NCBI RefSeq assembly: GCF_000691165.1
Contig: NZ_ASJD01000001.1
Span: 804,221-868,220, forward strand
Direction: 5' to 3'
Length of the DNA stretch: 64,000 nt
From: Bacillus safensis FO-36b
GTDB lineage: Bacteria > Bacillota > Bacilli > Bacillales > Bacillaceae
Below the pieces are notes generated by a model. The model searched no databases. It had not been told where the DNA came from and worked only from the letters and a program-made list of their open reading frames with translations. Made by a program: the position numbers and the translations under genes. Of this stretch, positions 42,154-52,966 are shown piece after piece; positions within the stretch are counted from its first letter, which is position 1, and each line of letters opens with the position of its first letter.

Positions 42154-43056
42154 TTATTTATATTGTTCAATTTTAGAAAAGAAATCCTTCACAAACACAT
42201 AAAAATCATGGGCAGAAGGAGACATTTCGCGCGTTTTAGATGCAATAATTCCAACCGTTCTTCTCACTTGAGGGAAATCGATCGGAATTTTCACTGTAAA
42301 TCGCGGTGTTGTTTCATAAAAGGCGCTTTCGGGTAATAAGGTAACGCCCATACCTGCAGATACGAGACCTTTAATGGCATCCAAATCTTCTCCTTCAGAT
42401 GAAATGGTAGGCTCATAGCCTGCCTGCTTGCAAGCATCAACCGCAATTTGTCTCAGCACATATCCTTCAGGAAATAACACGAAATGATCCTTTCTTAAAT
42501 CACTTAAATGAATACTTCTTTGTCCGCTAAAGGGGTGGCTAACCGGTAAAAGGGCATATATGCTTTCGGAAAATAAAATATTTCCTTCTATTTGAGAATC
42601 GTTTGTCGGTACGGGTCCTAAAAAGGCGAGATCGATATCTCGATTTTTGACCGCTTCAATGAGAAATTTATAGGATCCTTGACGAAGTAAAAAATCGACC
42701 TCTGGATATTCCTGCTTAAAGGCGGAGATGACAGAAGGGAGCACTTGGCTTGCTAGACTTGTAGGAAAGCCAATATTCACCGTTCCTTTGTGCGGATCTA
42801 AGTATTCATCAATTTGCTCTTTCGCATAATCAATGGCTTTGAGTGCAGTTCTGACATGATCTAAAAATTGTCTGCCGATCTTCGTTAATTTGATATTTCG
42901 TCCTTCTCGTTCGAATAAGGCCACTCCAAGTTCTTCTTCTAAATTCGCAATCTGCCGGCTGATGGCAGATTGGGCAACATGTAAGTTTTCAGCCGCTTCT
43001 GACACGTGTTCACGGTCTGCGACTTCTACAAAATAACGTAACTGACGAAGCTCCAT
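42154..43056 (-). CDS. gltC: GltC, LysR-type activator of gltAB
   Basis: This 300-residue LysR-family regulator starts MELRQLRYFVEVADREHVSE. Its N-terminal HTH contains ENLHVAQSAISRQIANLEEE, followed by a linker helix and a periplasmic-binding-like effector domain. In B. subtilis GltC activates gltA-gltB in response to 2-oxoglutarate and is divergent from gltA, as here. The inverted repeat at 43078-43092 in the shared promoter region is the likely GltC box. Size is the same as B. subtilis GltC. Confidence 0.93.
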   Translation of the reverse strand: MELRQLRYFVEVADREHVSEAAENLHVAQSAISRQIANLEEELGVALFEREGRNIKLTKIGRQFLDHVRTALKAIDYAKEQIDEYLDPHKGTVNIGFPTSLASQVLPSVISAFKQEYPEVDFLLRQGSYKFLIEAVKNRDIDLAFLGPVPTNDSQIEGNILFSESIYALLPVSHPFSGQRSIHLSDLRKDHFVLFPEGYVLRQIAVDACKQAGYEPTISSEGEDLDAIKGLVSAGMGVTLLPESAFYETTPRFTVKIPIDFPQVRRTVGIIASKTREMSPSAHDFYVFVKDFFSKIEQYK

Positions 43057-43077
43057 TTTTGCACTTCACACCCATCT

Positions 43078-43092
43078 ATCTCAAAAAGAGAT
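43078..43092. promoter_or_regulatory. GltC box in the gltC-gltA promoter region
   Basis: ATCTC-aaaaa-GAGAT is a perfect 5-bp inverted repeat with LysR-type spacing (T-N11-A). It lies 22 bp upstream of gltC and about 120 bp upstream of gltA, where GltC Box I is placed in B. subtilis. Confidence 0.7.
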
Positions 43093-43155
43093 TGTTTTGA
43101 TCTAAATTATATATTGTTTATATCAATTTGAAAACTTAAAATAAGTTACAGAGTT

Positions 43156-43172
43156 TGTGAGATTTTATTACT
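43156..43172 (+). promoter_or_regulatory. TnrA-like box upstream of gltA
   Basis: TGTGA-GATTTTA-TTACT matches the TnrA consensus TGTNA-N7-TNACA except for the last base. It lies 38 bp before gltA. TnrA represses gltAB during nitrogen limitation in B. subtilis, so a downstream repressor site is plausible. Confidence 0.55.
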
Positions 43173-43209
43173 GTGAAAAAACGGATCTTTTAAACGGGGG
43201 AGAGAAACG

Positions 43210-46200
43210 ATGACTTATAATCAACTACCACAACCACAAGGTCTCTACCGTCCTGAATTTGAACATGATGCATGTGGAATCGGACTGTACGCCCATTTAA
43301 AAGGGGAGGCGACACATAGCATCGTCAAAAAGGGATTACAAATGCTGTGCCAGCTTGATCATCGCGGCGGGCAAGGCAGTGATCCGTATACAGGTGATGG
43401 TGCCGGTTTAATGGTACAGCTGCCAGACGCTTTCTTTAGAAAGAACTGCAAAGAATTTGCACTTCCTGAAAAAGGCCGTTACGGGGTAGGAATGGTCTTC
43501 TTTTCAAAAGATGATGACGAAAAAACGCGTCAAGCCATCGAACAGAAAATCAACGGGTTCATTAAACAAGAAGGCCAAACATTAATTGGCTGGAGAACGG
43601 TTCCTGTCGATCCAGGAAAAATTGGTACTGTCGCAGCGAAGAGCTGTCCGGTTGTGAGACAGGTCTTTATCGGAGCAAACGACAAGATCACAGATCGTTT
43701 GTCATTTGAACGAAAATTATATGTCATCCGTAAACAGGCTGAGAACTGGGGAACAAGAGAAGAAAAACAATTTTACTTTGTCAGCCTGTCGAGTCAAACC
43801 ATCGTATACAAGGGGCTTTTAACATCAGATCAAGTCGATGCTTTTTATCTTGATCTACAGGATGAAACATTTGTTTCTGCATTTTCACTTGTCCATTCAA
43901 GATTTAGTACAAATACATTTCCTACATGGGAAAGAGCCCATCCAAACCGTTACTTAATTCACAACGGAGAAATCAACACATTAAGAGGGAACATCAATTG
44001 GATGAGAGCAAGAGAGCAACAATTCGTATCTGAAGCCTTCGGAGACGATTTAGACAAGATTTTGCCAGTGCTGAATGCAGACGGAAGTGATTCATCCATT
44101 TTAGACAATGCCTTTGAATTCTTTGTGCTTGCAGGCCGTACACCTGCTCATACAGCAATGATGCTGATTCCTGAGCCTTGGACGGAAAACACGCACATGT
44201 CGAAAGAGAAACGGGCATTTTATGAATACCATAGTTCTCTCATGGAGCCGTGGGATGGACCAACAGCCATTTCCTTTACTGACGGGAAACAAATCGGGGC
44301 CATCTTAGACCGAAATGGATTAAGACCGGCAAGATATTATGTCACGAATGATGATCATATCATTTTCTCTTCTGAGGTTGGCGTAATCGACACAAATGAA
44401 GAAGATGTTAAGTATAAAGATCGACTTGAGCCTGGTAAAATGCTGCTCATTGATCTAGAAGAAGGACGAATTATTTCTGACGAAGAAGTGAAATCGACCA
44501 TTGCGAATGAACTGCCTTATCAAAAATGGCTCGATGAAGAAATGGTCCACGTCAATCGCTCGGAAGAAAATTCAGAAAATTCTAGTATAATGGATGATTT
44601 ATTGACGCGTCAGCGTGCGTTCCATTATACGTATGAAGACATTCAAAAGTATTTAATTCCTTTACTAGAGGAAGGCAAGGATCCAATCGGTTCAATGGGA
44701 AGTGACACACCGCTTGCTGTGTTATCAGATCGTGCGCAGTCTCTTTTTCATTATTTTAAGCAGCTGTTTGCACAAGTCACGAACCCGCCGATTGATGCCA
44801 TTCGTGAGCAGCTCGTGACATCAACCATGACTTGGTTAGGTGCCGAAGGCGATATTTTACATCCGAATGAATATTCATGCCGAAGAATTAAACTTTATAC
44901 ACCGGTCTTAACGAGCGGGCAATTTAACGGCTTGAAAACGATTGTTCATAATGCCTTTAAAAGCAAAACAATCCATACACTTTTCACCGATGATTTAAAA
45001 CGCGGACTGGATGCGATGTTTGAAGAGGCGGAAAAAGCGATCAGAGAAGGTGTCTCTTTATTAATCCTTTCAGATCGTGAAATGACAGAACAAAAAGTAC
45101 CGATTCCACCACTTCTTGCGCTAAGTGCACTTCATCAGCATCTTGTGCGTCAAGGCCTGCGGACAAAGGTCAGTCTGATCGTTGAATCTGGAGAGGTGAG
45201 AGAGGTCCATCATTTTGCCGCACTAATTGGCTACGGCGCAGATGCGATTCACCCTTACCTTGTCTATGAAACGTACAAACAGCTGATTGCAGACGAAGCG
45301 ATTTCGATCAGCTTTGATGAAGCTGTTACAAAGTTTGGTAAAAGCGTGACAGAAGGTGTCGTCAAAGTCATGTCCAAAGTGGGGATTTCCACTGTGCAAA
45401 GCTATAGAGGCGCGCAAATCTTTGAAGCAGTCGGGATTAGTGAAGACGTCATTCAAGCGTATTTCACAGGAACAGCTTCTCAGCTTGGCGGAATTGATCT
45501 TGACACCATTGCTCATGAGGCAAAACTCCGCCATGAAGCAGGGTATCAAGCAGCAACTGACCAGACACTTGAATCAGGCAGTGAATTCCAGTGGAGAAAA
45601 AATGGAGAGCATCATGCTTTTAACCCAAAAACGATCCATACGCTCCAGTGGGCATGCCGTAATGAAGATTACGATCTATTTAAACAATATACAAAAGCAG
45701 CGGATGAAGAAAGAATCGGCTTCCTCAGAAACTTGTTTGCATTTCAGCCAAAACAAAAGCCGGTTCGTCTGGAAGAGGTTGAATCTGCTGAATCCATCGT
45801 GCGCCGCTTTAAGACAGGTGCCATGTCATTTGGATCTTTAAGTAAAGAAGCGCATGAGGCACTTGCGATTGCGATGAACCGAATTGGCGGTAAAAGTAAC
45901 AGCGGAGAAGGCGGAGAAGATCCTGCCCGCTTTACAGTAGATGAACATGGTGATGACCGCAGAAGTGCAATTAAACAAATCGCTTCTGGCCGATTTGGTG
46001 TGAAAAGTCATTACTTGGTCAATGCAGATGAACTGCAAATTAAAATGGCGCAAGGAGCAAAACCTGGAGAAGGCGGACAGCTGCCAGGAAATAAAGTGTA
46101 TCCTTGGGTTGCCGATGTACGTGGTTCTACGCCAGGTGTCGGATTGATTTCACCACCGCCGCATCATGATATTTATTCCATCGAGGATTTGGCACAGCTG

Positions 46201-47781
46201 ATTCATGATTTAAAAAACGCGAACCGTGATGCCCGCATCAGTGTCAAGCTTGTATCTAAAGCCGGCGTTGGCACGATTGCAGCAGGTGTAGCAAAAGGAA
46301 CTGCGGATGTCATTGTCATCAGTGGTTATGACGGCGGTACTGGAGCTTCACCGAAAACGAGTATTAAACACACAGGGCTTCCTTGGGAGCTTGGATTGGC
46401 AGAAGCGCATCAAACCCTTGTGTTAAATGGTCTTCGCGAGAGAGTCGTTCTTGAAACAGACGGAAAGTTAATGACTGGCCGCGACGTTGTGATGGCTGCG
46501 ATTTTAGGAGCAGAAGAGTATGGCTTTGCGACAGCTCCACTTGTCGTGCTGGGCTGCGTGATGATGAGAGCATGTCATTTAGATACTTGCCCAGTCGGTG
46601 TAGCCACACAAAATCCAGAGCTCCGCAAAAAATTCATGGGTAACCCCGATCACATTGTGAACTTCATGATGTTTATTGCAGAGGAAGTAAGAGAAATCTT
46701 AGCGGAACTCGGCTTTACATCAATGGATGAATTAATCGGACGCACGGACGTCCTAGCGGTCAGTGAACGAGCAAAAGCTCACTGGAAAGCAGGGCAGCTA
46801 AACCTTGAAACATTGCTTTATCAGCCAGAAGGAGCGCGGACATTCAGAACACCGCAAAATCATAAAATTGATGAATCGCTGGATATGAATGAAATCCTTC
46901 CTTATGTGCAAGAAGCGCTGAATCATCAAACACCGGTTGATCTATCATTGAACATTCGCAATATCAACCGTGTGGCCGGAACTATTACTGGCAGTGAAGT
47001 GTCTAAGCGCTACGGGGAAGAGGGCTTGCCAGAGGATACCATCACACTAAGATTCACTGGTTCAGCTGGACAAAGCTTCGGCGCATTTGTGCCAAAAGGC
47101 ATGTCTCTCTATTTAACAGGTGATTCAAATGACTATATCGGCAAAGGACTCTCAGGAGGCAAAATTGCTGTTAAAACGTCTGATCATTTTGTACAAAATG
47201 GACATGAAAACGTCATTGTAGGAAACGTCGCATTTTACGGTGCAACTAGCGGAAAAGCTTATATTAACGGGCGTGCTGGTGAACGATTTGCTGTTCGTAA
47301 TTCAGGTGTACATGTGGTTGTTGAAGGAATCGGAGATCACGGCTGTGAATACATGACTGGCGGACGTGTCGTTATTTTAGGAGACGTTGGGAAAAACTTT
47401 GGTGCAGGTATGTCTGGCGGTGTGGCTTACATCCATACATCGGATGCAAAACAGTTCAAAAGAATGTGCAATATGGAAATGATCATGTTTGAAAAGCTCA
47501 CAGATCATGAAGAAGAACAAGAAGTGAAACAAATGATCAAGGAACACCTTGATTATACAAACAGCTCAAAAGCAGCAGCACTTCTTGAAAACTGGGAGCA
47601 AGAAAAGGATCAATTCATCAAAGTCATTCCGAGAAATTACAAAATGATGCTTCAAAGCATCGAAGAACAAAAACAAGCGGGCCTCAGTCATGAAGAAGCG
47701 GTGATGTATGCCTTTGAAGCAAACACAAAACCGAAAAATCAAGAAACGGCAAACGGGCAAAAAGCAGCCCTCGCTCATTAA
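43210..47781 (+). CDS. gltA: GltA, glutamate synthase large subunit
   Basis: This 1523-residue subunit produces ammonia from glutamine and builds glutamate on 2-oxoglutarate. The N-terminal class II amidotransferase domain has the nucleophile Cys22 exposed after propeptide removal (EFEHDACGIGLYAH). A central domain, then the FMN-binding synthase domain (about 850-1220: KTGAMSFGSLSKEAHEALA) follow. A [3Fe-4S] cysteine cluster is visible in VMMRACHLDTCPVGVATQ. The C-terminal beta-helix (about 1280-1460) is rich in glycine, with GAGMSGGVAYIHTSD. ATG 43210 follows CGGGGGAGAG. The gene order gltA-gltB is that of Bacillus. Confidence 0.96.
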   Translation: MTYNQLPQPQGLYRPEFEHDACGIGLYAHLKGEATHSIVKKGLQMLCQLDHRGGQGSDPYTGDGAGLMVQLPDAFFRKNCKEFALPEKGRYGVGMVFFSKDDDEKTRQAIEQKINGFIKQEGQTLIGWRTVPVDPGKIGTVAAKSCPVVRQVFIGANDKITDRLSFERKLYVIRKQAENWGTREEKQFYFVSLSSQTIVYKGLLTSDQVDAFYLDLQDETFVSAFSLVHSRFSTNTFPTWERAHPNRYLIHNGEINTLRGNINWMRAREQQFVSEAFGDDLDKILPVLNADGSDSSILDNAFEFFVLAGRTPAHTAMMLIPEPWTENTHMSKEKRAFYEYHSSLMEPWDGPTAISFTDGKQIGAILDRNGLRPARYYVTNDDHIIFSSEVGVIDTNEEDVKYKDRLEPGKMLLIDLEEGRIISDEEVKSTIANELPYQKWLDEEMVHVNRSEENSENSSIMDDLLTRQRAFHYTYEDIQKYLIPLLEEGKDPIGSMGSDTPLAVLSDRAQSLFHYFKQLFAQVTNPPIDAIREQLVTSTMTWLGAEGDILHPNEYSCRRIKLYTPVLTSGQFNGLKTIVHNAFKSKTIHTLFTDDLKRGLDAMFEEAEKAIREGVSLLILSDREMTEQKVPIPPLLALSALHQHLVRQGLRTKVSLIVESGEVREVHHFAALIGYGADAIHPYLVYETYKQLIADEAISISFDEAVTKFGKSVTEGVVKVMSKVGISTVQSYRGAQIFEAVGISEDVIQAYFTGTASQLGGIDLDTIAHEAKLRHEAGYQAATDQTLESGSEFQWRKNGEHHAFNPKTIHTLQWACRNEDYDLFKQYTKAADEERIGFLRNLFAFQPKQKPVRLEEVESAESIVRRFKTGAMSFGSLSKEAHEALAIAMNRIGGKSNSGEGGEDPARFTVDEHGDDRRSAIKQIASGRFGVKSHYLVNADELQIKMAQGAKPGEGGQLPGNKVYPWVADVRGSTPGVGLISPPPHHDIYSIEDLAQLIHDLKNANRDARISVKLVSKAGVGTIAAGVAKGTADVIVISGYDGGTGASPKTSIKHTGLPWELGLAEAHQTLVLNGLRERVVLETDGKLMTGRDVVMAAILGAEEYGFATAPLVVLGCVMMRACHLDTCPVGVATQNPELRKKFMGNPDHIVNFMMFIAEEVREILAELGFTSMDELIGRTDVLAVSERAKAHWKAGQLNLETLLYQPEGARTFRTPQNHKIDESLDMNEILPYVQEALNHQTPVDLSLNIRNINRVAGTITGSEVSKRYGEEGLPEDTITLRFTGSAGQSFGAFVPKGMSLYLTGDSNDYIGKGLSGGKIAVKTSDHFVQNGHENVIVGNVAFYGATSGKAYINGRAGERFAVRNSGVHVVVEGIGDHGCEYMTGGRVVILGDVGKNFGAGMSGGVAYIHTSDAKQFKRMCNMEMIMFEKLTDHEEEQEVKQMIKEHLDYTNSSKAAALLENWEQEKDQFIKVIPRNYKMMLQSIEEQKQAGLSHEEAVMYAFEANTKPKNQETANGQKAALAH

Positions 47782-47797
47782 GAAAGGGGAGAGGACA

Positions 47798-49282
47798 ATG
47801 GGCAAAGCAACAGGTTTTATGGATTATAAAAGAGAAAAGCCAAATGAACGTGACCCTCTCACTCGTCAAAATGACTGGAAAGAATATTCAGCTCCTTATA
47901 CAGATGACGTATTGAAGAAGCAGGGCGCTAGATGTATGGATTGCGGAACACCGTTTTGTCAAATTGGGATGGAGATCAGGGGCGGCGTGTCTGGCTGCCC
48001 GATCTACAATTTAATTCCAGAGTGGAATGATCTTGTCTATCGCGGAAGATGGAAAGAAGCTCTCGAAAGACTTCAAAAAACAAATAATTTCCCAGAGTTT
48101 ACTGGGAGAGTATGTCCGGCACCTTGTGAAGGGTCATGTACAGTCGCTATCAATGATCCAGCTGTTTCGATTAAAAATATCGAACGTACGATCATTGATA
48201 AAGGCTTTGAAAATGGATGGATCACACCAAGAATCCCTTCAAGCCGTACAGGGAAGAAAATTGCCATTGTCGGCTCAGGACCAGCAGGACTTGCAAGTGC
48301 TGATCAATTAAACCAAGCAGGGCACGCTGTAACAGTGTTCGAGCGTTCTGACCGCCTTGGCGGACTGCTGACATACGGGATTCCGAATATGAAGCTCGAC
48401 AAAGAAGTGGTCGAGCGAAGAGTCAAACTTCTAAGACAAGAAGGCATTGACTTTGTGACGAACACAGAAATCGGTGTGGATATTACTGCTGATGAACTGA
48501 AAGAGCAGTTTGATGCCGTTATCCTTTGTACAGGTGCACAAAAGCAGCGTGATCTATTGATTGAAGGCCGGGAAGCAAAAGGGATTCACCTTGCGATGGA
48601 TTATTTAACCCTGGCAACGAAAAGCATGCTTGATTCAGGATTTAAAGACAAAAACTTCATTGATGCAAAAGGAAAAGACGTAATTGTGATTGGCGGAGGA
48701 GACACAGGTGCAGACTGCGTTGCAACTGCACTTCGCCAAAAAGCAAAAAGTGTTGTTCAATTCGGGAAGCATCCAAAGCTTCCGGATACACGTGTAGGGG
48801 ATAACATGTGGCCAGAACAGCCTTATGTCTTCTCGCTGGATTATGCTTATGAAGAAGCACAAGCCAAATTCGGAGAAGATCCGCGTCAATATTCAATTCA
48901 AACCACAAAAATTGTGGCAGATAAAAATGGGAAATTAAAAGAGCTTCATACCATTCAAATGGAAAAGGTGAAAAACGAACAAGGGAAGTTTGAATTTCAT
49001 GAGATTCCAGGAACAGAGAAGGTATGGCCTGCTCAGCTCGTCTTTATTGCAATTGGTTTTGAGGGAACTGAACAGCCGCTTGTGAAACACTTTGGCGTGA
49101 ACAGCAAAAACAATCGCATTGACGCAAAATATGGGGAATATACAACAAATGTAGAAGGCGTATTTGCAGCGGGAGATGCAAGACGCGGGCAAAGCTTGAT
49201 TGTCTGGGCAATTAATGAAGGCAGACAAGTGGCGCACGAGGTAGACCGTTATTTAATGGGGAGTTCGGTTCTGCCAAAATAG
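47798..49282 (+). CDS. gltB: GltB, glutamate synthase small subunit
   Basis: This 494-residue FAD/NADPH subunit supplies electrons to GltA. The N-terminal part has cysteine clusters [12 protein letters not shown] and [12 protein letters not shown] for two [4Fe-4S] centres. The FAD-binding motif [18 protein letters not shown] (about 150) and the NADPH-binding motif [18 protein letters not shown] (about 290) follow. The C-terminal [19 protein letters not shown] closes the FAD site. ATG 47798 follows AAAGGGGAGAGG and lies 16 bp after gltA. Size agrees with B. subtilis GltB (493 aa). Confidence 0.95.
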   Translation: MGKATGFMDYKREKPNERDPLTRQNDWKEYSAPYTDDVLKKQGARCMDCGTPFCQIGMEIRGGVSGCPIYNLIPEWNDLVYRGRWKEALERLQKTNNFPEFTGRVCPAPCEGSCTVAINDPAVSIKNIERTIIDKGFENGWITPRIPSSRTGKKIAIVGSGPAGLASADQLNQAGHAVTVFERSDRLGGLLTYGIPNMKLDKEVVERRVKLLRQEGIDFVTNTEIGVDITADELKEQFDAVILCTGAQKQRDLLIEGREAKGIHLAMDYLTLATKSMLDSGFKDKNFIDAKGKDVIVIGGGDTGADCVATALRQKAKSVVQFGKHPKLPDTRVGDNMWPEQPYVFSLDYAYEEAQAKFGEDPRQYSIQTTKIVADKNGKLKELHTIQMEKVKNEQGKFEFHEIPGTEKVWPAQLVFIAIGFEGTEQPLVKHFGVNSKNNRIDAKYGEYTTNVEGVFAAGDARRGQSLIVWAINEGRQVAHEVDRYLMGSSVLPK

Positions 49283-49310
49283 GTCAAACAAAGGGTGTTA
49301 CAATATAAAG

Positions 49311-49345
49311 AAAAGCCATGACCAACGTGTGGTCATGGCTTTTTA
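49311..49345. terminator. Bidirectional terminator between gltB and nasA
   Basis: AAAAGCCATGACC pairs perfectly with GGTCATGGCTTTT (13 bp, 7-nt loop), flanked by an A-run and a T-run. Confidence 0.9.
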
Positions 49346-50545
49346 TGATTCAGAAATGGTATGATTGATCAACACTTTTTTACGTTTAAGCTGCGATACG
49401 ACTAAACAGAGGAAGACAATCAGAACAAAAAGAGAAATGGTCAAAAAGCCAAACGTATATGAGCCAGTCAATTCTTTTAAACTGCCAAGAATATTAGGTA
49501 AAAAGAATCCGCCAATGCCTCCAGCAGCCCCAACAATTCCGGTCACAATCCCAATTTCTTTATGAAATACTTGAGGCACCAGCTGAAAAACAGCGCCATT
49601 CCCCATCCCAAGGCACATCATCCCGGCAAATAAAAGCGCAATGACCACAGGTAAAGCTGGAAGACTGCTCACTCCTCCTAAGCAGATGCCGATGATTCCG
49701 AATAATCCAAGCAGTACTTTCATTCCACCTATTTTATCGGCAATGAGACCGCCCACAGGACGAAAGAAGCTGCCTGCCGCCACACAAAGGGTCACAAAAT
49801 CACCAGCATGAATCTTCGAAACCCCATATTGATCCACAAAGAAAATACTGAGGAAACTGGAAAGCCCGACAAACCCTCCGAATGTGATCGCATAAAGCAG
49901 ACAGAAAAACCATGTCGATTTCACTTGAAATACTGAAAAGTACGACCGAATCGGCTGAGGAGCGGGCTGATTTGGTGCATCTTTTGCAGTGAAAATAAAG
50001 AACAAAAAGACAAGACTTAACGGAATCAGAGCGAGCCCCATTACGGCATGCCACCCGTAAATCTCCGCAAGCCTTGGACCAAATAATGTGGAGATCAGTG
50101 TTCCACTATTCCCGGCGCCTGCAATCCCCATAGCTACTCCTTGTAAGTGAGGAGGATACCAGCGGCTTGCCATTGGCAGAGCAACAGCAAAACTTGCTCC
50201 TGCTACTCCAAGCAAAATCCCAATCAGTACGAGCTCTGAAAGGGTTGTACCAGCGATGAACCCCCAAATGAGCGGAATGGTCGTTAAAAGCATTCCCATC
50301 ACTGCAGTCTTTTTAGGTCCTATTCGATCGGTGAATAAACCGAGCACAATCCGAAAAAAAGAACCAGATAGAATTGGAATGGCGACAATCATGCCTTTCT
50401 CTACGGTTGATAAAGCAAAATCTTGCGCAATAAAAGCACCCAGCGCCCCTAACAAAACCCAGATCATAAAGCTCACATCAAAATATAAAAAGGAACCAAA
50501 CAATGTCTTAGGATGACCACTTGATTTTAATTCTGAGAGTTTCAT
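49343..50545 (-). CDS. nasA: NasA, nitrate transporter (NNP family)
   Basis: This 400-residue major-facilitator permease has twelve predicted helices. The nitrate/nitrite porter signatures are [20 protein letters not shown] and [18 protein letters not shown] (helix 5) and [15 protein letters not shown] (helix 11). It imports nitrate for assimilation. Length and sequence correspond to B. subtilis NasA. It is divergent from nasB, and a TnrA box sits between the two genes. No respiratory nitrate reductase is nearby, so the assimilatory role is favoured over NarK. Confidence 0.92.
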   Translation of the reverse strand: MKLSELKSSGHPKTLFGSFLYFDVSFMIWVLLGALGAFIAQDFALSTVEKGMIVAIPILSGSFFRIVLGLFTDRIGPKKTAVMGMLLTTIPLIWGFIAGTTLSELVLIGILLGVAGASFAVALPMASRWYPPHLQGVAMGIAGAGNSGTLISTLFGPRLAEIYGWHAVMGLALIPLSLVFLFFIFTAKDAPNQPAPQPIRSYFSVFQVKSTWFFCLLYAITFGGFVGLSSFLSIFFVDQYGVSKIHAGDFVTLCVAAGSFFRPVGGLIADKIGGMKVLLGLFGIIGICLGGVSSLPALPVVIALLFAGMMCLGMGNGAVFQLVPQVFHKEIGIVTGIVGAAGGIGGFFLPNILGSLKELTGSYTFGFLTISLFVLIVFLCLVVSQLKRKKVLINHTISES

Positions 50546-50612
50546 AAAACGCCTCCTCTATTGAATTTTCTGACTTAAAGATAGCGAGTTCACTTATGTA
50601 ATGAAAGTATTA

Positions 50613-50629
50613 TGTGAGAAAAATTGACA
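50613..50629. promoter_or_regulatory. TnrA box between nasA and nasB
   Basis: TGTGA-GAAAAAT-TGACA fits the TnrA consensus TGTNA-N7-TNACA perfectly. It is 67 bp from the nasA start and 84 bp from the nasB start, suitable for activating both divergent promoters during nitrogen limitation. Confidence 0.85.
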
Positions 50630-50713
50630 TGAATAAACACTTTTTTACAAGTGTGTGCCATAATCAATCCATACAAAGTGCTCGAGCCAGAGGCTTAGAA
50701 AGGTTGATTTCAG

Positions 50714-52966
50714 ATGACAAAACGCAAACTTGTGTTTATCGGAAACGGCATGGCGAGTATGAAATGTATCGAAGAGATCATTCAAAAGCATCCAGAACAT
50801 TACGCCATAACAGTCATTGGAAAAGAGAAGCACTCTGCCTACAATCGAATAAAACTTTCGCCCATTTTACAAAAAAGCGAATCATTAGCTCAAATTGAAC
50901 TAAAGGATAAAGAATGGTACACCGCGCATGACATCACATTGTACAAAGGAGAATCAGTTATACATATCGATACAAATCGAAAATGTGTCATGACAGATGC
51001 GCGCCGGGAAATTTCCTATGACAAGCTCGTCATTGCAACGGGTTCATCGCCGAATTTTCTTCCTATTCAGGGTGTGTCCAAAAAAGGGATATACGCTTTT
51101 CGGACAATTGATGATTATGAGGCCATTTGTGCGGATGCGGTGCATTATCAACAAGCAGCAGTGATCGGAGGCGGCGTGCTTGGTGTGGAGGTGGCAGCTG
51201 GTCTGCAGATGGCGGGGCTGGAAACCACCATCATTCATCATACGGAGCGGCTCATGCAGCGACAATTAGATGAAACAGCCGCCGGATTATTACAGCGACA
51301 ATTTATACGAAAAGGGATTCAGGTGAAAACAAATGCCCATACCATTGCATGCTTAGGCGGTGAGAGGGTAGAAGGCGTTCTATTGAAAAATGGCGACATC
51401 GTGGAGGCTGATCTTGTTGTTTTTACAACAGGTATCCGTCCGAATATACAGCTTGCAGAGAATCATGGCATACACACGAGAAAAGCCATTGTTGTCAATG
51501 ACGTGATGGAGACAAATATCCCAAATATTTATGCGATTGGAGAATGTGCAGAGCACAAAGGGATGGTGCATGGTCTTGTTCAGCCCATTTATGAACAAGC
51601 AAGCGTGCTCGCTAAGCATCTTTTAGGGGAAAAAATCACACATACACCCAAGCCCATTTACTCAACAAAATTAAAAGTACCTGATTTGCCGATTTATTCT
51701 GCTGGATGTATTGAACATCATTCTCCGTTTATGTCAGCTGTGACTTATTTAGATGAAGAGCAAGAGGTATATAAAAAATTCGTCTTTGAACGTGAGGCGC
51801 TGGCAGGCATTTTATTCGTCGGAGAGCTGGAGCATGCCGATCAGCTTTTGCAAGATGTGAAAGTGGGACGTGATAAAAGTGTGGTCATGAAATCCCTTTA
51901 TGAAAAGCAAGCATCCCCACTAGATTCATTAAAAATGGAAGATCTCGTCTGCCAATGTCAAACCGTTACAAAAGGGACGATTTTAAAAAGCATTTCGGTT
52001 CATCAGCTGACAAACTTAGAAGAGGTGAAAAAACAGACAGGGGCAGCAACCGGGTGCGGCGGGTGTCAAGAGCTCGTCCGTGCTTGCTGCCAGTTATCAT
52101 CACATGAACAAACGGAATCGCAGGCCTTTTATTATTGTCCATGTACAGAAGCAGATGAGCAGAACATTTTTTCGTTTATTAAAAAGCAGCAGCCGGTGAA
52201 TGCTGAAGAAATAAGAAGACATTTTCAATGGAAAACGAATCACGGCTGCGGCATCTGCCGGCCGGCCATTCAATACTATCTCGAGCAATTTCAAGGATCG
52301 GTGGAAAAAATCGGCGCTGCTGAGCAGGAAGACATGTTGATTCCTCAATTATATGGAGGCCGGCTTGATTTGGATTTTTTGAAAATCATTACGTCTTTGT
52401 TAGAGAACAGGCTGATTGAGCAGGCAGAGCTGACAAAGCATAAACGAATACGGCTTATCGGTGTGTCAAAACAGGCGGCACAAATCGTCAAAAATCATTG
52501 GCCAATTATGCCCAATGAGAAAAGAAGACTATCTCATATCCTTTCATGCGACTGCAGTGATCCAGCAGTCACGTCACTTGTGATAGAGCTGGAAAGACAA
52601 GTGGAAGATACACTTTTACCAGCTGTCACCTCCATTCATATCACCGGTGCTTCCTGCACGTGTAAACTTGCTCTAATTGATGACATCTGTCTGAAAAAGC
52701 AGCTGGGTGAATGGAATATTTATATAGGAGGCCATCTTTTTTACACCTTGGCTCATTCAAGTGAGCTTATCCCTTTTTTTAAAGCGCTGCTTGAAGAGTA
52801 TAGGAAAAATGCTTACTTTCAAGAATCTATTGGCGATTGGCTTTCCCGGCATGGAAACATTTCTATTCGAGAAAAGTTGCTTGATGAGGAAATAAGAGAA
52901 GAGCTCTGTGCGCAATTTGACCAAAGCAGACAAGAAAATGTAAGTCATAAGGATGTGAAGGTATGA
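50714..52966 (+). CDS. nasB: NasB, assimilatory nitrate reductase electron-transfer subunit
   Basis: This 750-residue flavoprotein passes electrons from NAD(P)H to NasC. It has an N-terminal FAD-binding motif KLVFIGNGMASMKCIEEI, an NAD-binding motif VIGGGVLGVEVAAGLQ (about 150) and the FAD-closing YAIGECAEHKG (about 270). Two BFD-like [2Fe-2S] domains follow, with CQCQTV...GCGGCQ (about 415-450) and CPC...GCGICRPAIQYY. Length is close to B. subtilis NasB (about 770 aa). The final ATGA overlaps nasC, so the two are translationally coupled. Confidence 0.92.
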   Translation: MTKRKLVFIGNGMASMKCIEEIIQKHPEHYAITVIGKEKHSAYNRIKLSPILQKSESLAQIELKDKEWYTAHDITLYKGESVIHIDTNRKCVMTDARREISYDKLVIATGSSPNFLPIQGVSKKGIYAFRTIDDYEAICADAVHYQQAAVIGGGVLGVEVAAGLQMAGLETTIIHHTERLMQRQLDETAAGLLQRQFIRKGIQVKTNAHTIACLGGERVEGVLLKNGDIVEADLVVFTTGIRPNIQLAENHGIHTRKAIVVNDVMETNIPNIYAIGECAEHKGMVHGLVQPIYEQASVLAKHLLGEKITHTPKPIYSTKLKVPDLPIYSAGCIEHHSPFMSAVTYLDEEQEVYKKFVFEREALAGILFVGELEHADQLLQDVKVGRDKSVVMKSLYEKQASPLDSLKMEDLVCQCQTVTKGTILKSISVHQLTNLEEVKKQTGAATGCGGCQELVRACCQLSSHEQTESQAFYYCPCTEADEQNIFSFIKKQQPVNAEEIRRHFQWKTNHGCGICRPAIQYYLEQFQGSVEKIGAAEQEDMLIPQLYGGRLDLDFLKIITSLLENRLIEQAELTKHKRIRLIGVSKQAAQIVKNHWPIMPNEKRRLSHILSCDCSDPAVTSLVIELERQVEDTLLPAVTSIHITGASCTCKLALIDDICLKKQLGEWNIYIGGHLFYTLAHSSELIPFFKALLEEYRKNAYFQESIGDWLSRHGNISIREKLLDEEIREELCAQFDQSRQENVSHKDVKV